The position numbers and the translations under genes were made by a program. The notes under the pieces are model-generated. The model had not been told where the DNA came from. It searched no databases and saw only the letters and a program-made list of their open reading frames with translations. Shown in pieces: positions 6,040 to 7,820 of a stretch of DNA of 7,820 nt (its first letter is position 1; each line of letters begins with the position of its first letter). The stretch comes from Lentisphaeria bacterium. Lineage in GTDB: Bacteria > Verrucomicrobiota > Lentisphaeria > Victivallales > GWF2-50-93. The DNA lies in the NCBI GenBank assembly GCA_020056205.1, contig JAGVIF010000100.1:1-7820 (forward strand), read 5' to 3'.

Positions 6040-6057
6040 CTGCGAATTTCGCAAAAT
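6040..6057 (+). repeat. 18-mer copy directly after the rpsS stop
   Basis: ctgcgaatttcgcaaaat, identical to 5311-5328, begins one base beyond the rpsS stop codon when read on the minus strand. This copy is non-coding, which argues that codon choice alone does not explain the recurrence of its TGCGAATTTCGCAA core. Confidence 0.65.
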
Positions 6058-6058
6058 A

Positions 6059-6337
6059 TCAAATGACAGTTTTTCCGCTTATCACGCCGTGCTGTTTGAA
6101 TTGTCTTGTCGGCGCGAATTCGCCGAGTTTATGTCCGACCATATTTTCGGTTACATATACGTTCTGGAAATTTTTGCCGCAGTGGACGTTGAAGGTGTTT
6201 CCCACGAAATCCGGGATTATCATGGATCTTCTCGACCATGTTTTGATAGGGCGTTTGATTCCACCTTTATTCATTTTCTGGACTTTTTCGAGGAGATGGT
6301 CGTCTACAAAGGGGCCTTTTTTGACGGATCTGGCCAT
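6059..6337 (-). CDS. rpsS: 30S ribosomal protein S19
   Basis: Small-subunit head protein that works with S13 near the A site. It has 92 residues, the usual length. Diagnostic segments are [14 protein letters not shown] near the N-terminus, [10 protein letters not shown] in the middle, and [19 protein letters not shown] near the C-terminus. The ATG overlaps the rplB stop by one base (TAATG), and GGAGG lies eight bases upstream inside the rplB 3' end (6346-6350), so the two are translationally linked. In the usual S10 operon rplV and rpsC would follow; here a repeat-filled spacer and a flavoprotein gene follow instead. Confidence 0.98.
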   Translation of the reverse strand: MARSVKKGPFVDDHLLEKVQKMNKGGIKRPIKTWSRRSMIIPDFVGNTFNVHCGKNFQNVYVTENMVGHKLGEFAPTRQFKQHGVISGKTVI

Positions 6338-7173
6338 TATTTTTTCCTCCGTTCGATGATGAATTTGCTTGTTGTTTTATTTCTTTTTCTGGTTTTTTTG
6401 CCTTTTACATGTCCCCATGGACTTTGAAGGTGCTGTCTTCCGCCGCCACTCTTGCTTCTGCCTTCGCCGCCGCCGTTTGGATGGTCAACCGGGTTCATAG
6501 CCATGCCTCTTACGGTGGGTCTTATTCCGAGGTATCTTTTTCTTCCGGCCTTTCCGTATTTAATGTTCATGTGGTCGAGGTTTCCGATTTGTCCAACGGT
6601 GGCTTTGCAGTCAATGTTGATCATGCGGATTTCGCCGCTGGGTAGTTTGACTTGGGCGTAGTTTCCGTCTTTTGAGCGAAGTTGTGCGACTTGTCCGGCT
6701 GACCGGACAAGTTTTCCGCCTCCTCCCGGCTGCATTTCGATATTGTGTATGTCAATGCCCGGCGGGATGTCTTTTATTTTGAGTGAGTTTCCCGGTTTTA
6801 TTTCCGCGCCTTTCCCGCTCATGACTTTATCTCCGGTTGAGAGTCCGAGTGGGGCGAGGATATATCTTTTTTCGCCGTCGGCGTAGGAGAGCAGGGCGAT
6901 ATTGGCGCTTCTGTTCGGGTCGTATTCTATTCCGCTCACGGCGGCCGGGATTCCGTCCTTATCTCTTTTGAAATCAATTATGCGGATTCTTCTTTTTACT
7001 CCGCCTCCTCTGTGTCTTGTAGTGATTCTTCCATAATTATTTCTTCCGCCGGAGGATCTTTTTGCGACGGTAAGGGACTTTTCCGGGCTTCCTCTATTTA
7101 TTATTCCCGAAAAGTCGGACAAAAGAGTTCCTCTTTGTCCCGGCGTAAGTGGTCTTAATGATTTAAGCGGCAT
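6337..7173 (-). CDS. rplB: 50S ribosomal protein L2
   Basis: Primary 23S rRNA-binding protein needed for subunit association and the peptidyl transferase region. At 278 residues it is close to the usual 273-277. Visible features: [17 protein letters not shown] in the N-terminal half, then [11 protein letters not shown] and [13 protein letters not shown], and the C-terminal [14 protein letters not shown]. His231 corresponds to the conserved His229 of E. coli L2. The second His of the common DHPHGGGEG motif is Asn233 here. The basic tail ends IERRKK. The ATG follows GAGG by seven bases (7181-7184). The gene starts 23 bases after the rplW stop and overlaps the rpsS start by one base, typical of operon packing. 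Confidence 0.98.
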   Translation of the reverse strand: MPLKSLRPLTPGQRGTLLSDFSGIINRGSPEKSLTVAKRSSGGRNNYGRITTRHRGGGVKRRIRIIDFKRDKDGIPAAVSGIEYDPNRSANIALLSYADGEKRYILAPLGLSTGDKVMSGKGAEIKPGNSLKIKDIPPGIDIHNIEMQPGGGGKLVRSAGQVAQLRSKDGNYAQVKLPSGEIRMINIDCKATVGQIGNLDHMNIKYGKAGRKRYLGIRPTVRGMAMNPVDHPNGGGEGRSKSGGGRQHLQSPWGHVKGKKTRKRNKTTSKFIIERRKK

Positions 7174-7196
7174 ATTAGCGCCTCAATTTAGATTTT

Positions 7197-7478
7197 TCAG
7201 ATGAAATTTATTTCGCCTTTTGCGACGGTTACGATTGCTTTTTTGAAGTCGGATCTTTTTCCCGCTTTGAGCATTCTTCCTGATCTTTTAGTTTTCCCCT
7301 CAACGTTGATTGTATTAACAGACCCAACCACTACGTCGTAGAGTTTTTCGACGGCTTTTTTTATCTCTATTTTTGAGGCGTCTGTCGCGACTTTGAAGAG
7401 ATACTTGTTTTTAGCTTTCATATCCGTGCCTTTTTCGGTGATGAGAGCTGTTTGTATTATTTTGTAAGGATTTTTCAT
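7197..7478 (-). CDS. rplW: 50S ribosomal protein L23
   Basis: Large-subunit protein at the exit tunnel, docking site for trigger factor and SRP. From the chosen ATG it has 93 residues, normal for bacteria. Recognisable segments are IIQTALITEKG at the N-terminus, KYLFKVATDASKIEIKKAVEKLY, then VNTINVEGKTKR and DFKKAIVTVAKGE at the C-terminus. A longer reading from a TTG at 7502 would overlap rplD and adds eight non-family residues; the ATG at 7478 has AGGGAG six bases upstream (7485-7490), which decides the start. It lies 20 bases after the rplD stop. Confidence 0.97.
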   Translation of the reverse strand: MKNPYKIIQTALITEKGTDMKAKNKYLFKVATDASKIEIKKAVEKLYDVVVGSVNTINVEGKTKRSGRMLKAGKRSDFKKAIVTVAKGEINFI

Positions 7479-7498
7479 TGTGTGCTCCCTGTTAAAAG

Positions 7499-7820
7499 TC
7501 AAATTCTGGTTATGAAATTTTGCGCGGAGTCTTTGTCGAAAAGTATTTTTTTGCGCAAAAGGATGGCATATGTGTTCACTGATTTATAGTCGGCGATTTC
7601 CACTTTAGGCAGATTTCTGAAAGCTATCGCCGTTTTATCGGAGAGTTTGGATGGGATTATGAGGACATTGGAGCCTGCGCCCATTTTTTTGAGGAAGGCG
7701 GCGGCGTCCTTAGTTTTTCCGCTGTCAATGCTGATAGAATCGGCGATGATGACTGAATCTTCCGCTATTCTTTCGCTGAAAGCTCTTCTAAGAGCCAATT
7801 TCAGGACTTTTTTATTGATA
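7499..7820 (-). CDS. rplD: 50S ribosomal protein L4, partial (5' end outside window)
   Basis: Only the C-terminal 106 codons are inside the window; the frame stays open to the right edge, so the real start is beyond 7820. The segment begins INKKVLKLALRRAFSERI, matching the KxxLALRSALS motif of L4, and continues with strands IADSISI, KTKDAAAFLKKMG and NVLIIPSK, then the well-conserved FRNLPKVEIADYKSVNTY. It is the first visible gene of the S10-type block and precedes rplW as in most bacteria. In E. coli L4 also autoregulates the operon; nothing here shows whether that applies. Confidence 0.95.
   Translation of the reverse strand, partial: INKKVLKLALRRAFSERIAEDSVIIADSISIDSGKTKDAAAFLKKMGAGSNVLIIPSKLSDKTAIAFRNLPKVEIADYKSVNTYAILLRKKILFDKDSAQNFITRI

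Noticed and set aside
5907..6359. 150-codon plus-strand reading frame across the rpsS region.
   Set aside because: It is antisense to the certain rpsS gene and the repeat spacer, with no recognisable domain.
7479..7502. Longer rplW start at the TTG at 7502.
   Set aside because: It would overlap rplD and adds residues not seen in L23; the ATG at 7478 has a well-spaced AGGGAG.

Overview
The window is a stretch of bacterial chromosome. It carries seven confident genes, six on the minus strand and one on the plus strand, plus one weak small ORF. The genes are separated by intergenic spacers unusually rich in inverted and dispersed repeats. Ribosomal protein and CysS sequences are clearly bacterial. 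The lineage cannot be fixed from the sequence. The repeat-stuffed spacers and the style of the ribosomal proteins recall uncultivated lineages (PVC/Omnitrophota-like or Patescibacteria-like genomes). That is an impression from memory, not a result.

Layout from left to right: (1) 133-915, plus strand, a papain-fold (C1A) cysteine peptidase with Gln, Cys, His and Asn all present and no signal peptide. (2) 916-1319, a 404-base gene-free spacer between convergent genes, made of short tandem repeats, a polypyrimidine tract and two hairpins. (3) 1320-2819, minus strand, an integral-membrane SGNH/GDSL-type hydrolase. (4) 2820-3089, a repeat island containing a 20-codon ORF behind a near-consensus Shine-Dalgarno. 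(5) 3090-4505, minus strand, cysteinyl-tRNA synthetase. (6) 4506-4609, a spacer dominated by a nested 72-base inverted repeat ending 10 bases before the cysS start. (7) 4610-5863, minus strand, a HI0933/YhiN-type FAD flavoprotein. (8) 5864-6058, a spacer built almost wholly of hairpins and a dispersed element related to that in (4). (9) 6059-7820, minus strand, the S10-operon block rplD (5' end outside the window), rplW, rplB, rpsS, tightly packed with good ribosome binding sites.

The ribosomal genes are read rplD to rpsS toward lower coordinates and form one transcription unit. The usual next gene of the S10 operon, rplV, is absent: rpsS is followed by the repeat spacer and then the flavoprotein gene. 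CysS serves translation; the flavoprotein, SGNH protein and peptidase have no evident pathway link to it or to each other.

I do not see a recognisable new multi-gene system. The signals most worth a second look are non-coding: two diverged copies of one dispersed intergenic element, a recurrent near-palindromic 14-mer (TGCGAATTTCGCAA) found in two genes and one spacer, the nested inverted repeat before cysS, the interrupted S10 operon, and the small ORF with a strong ribosome binding site.
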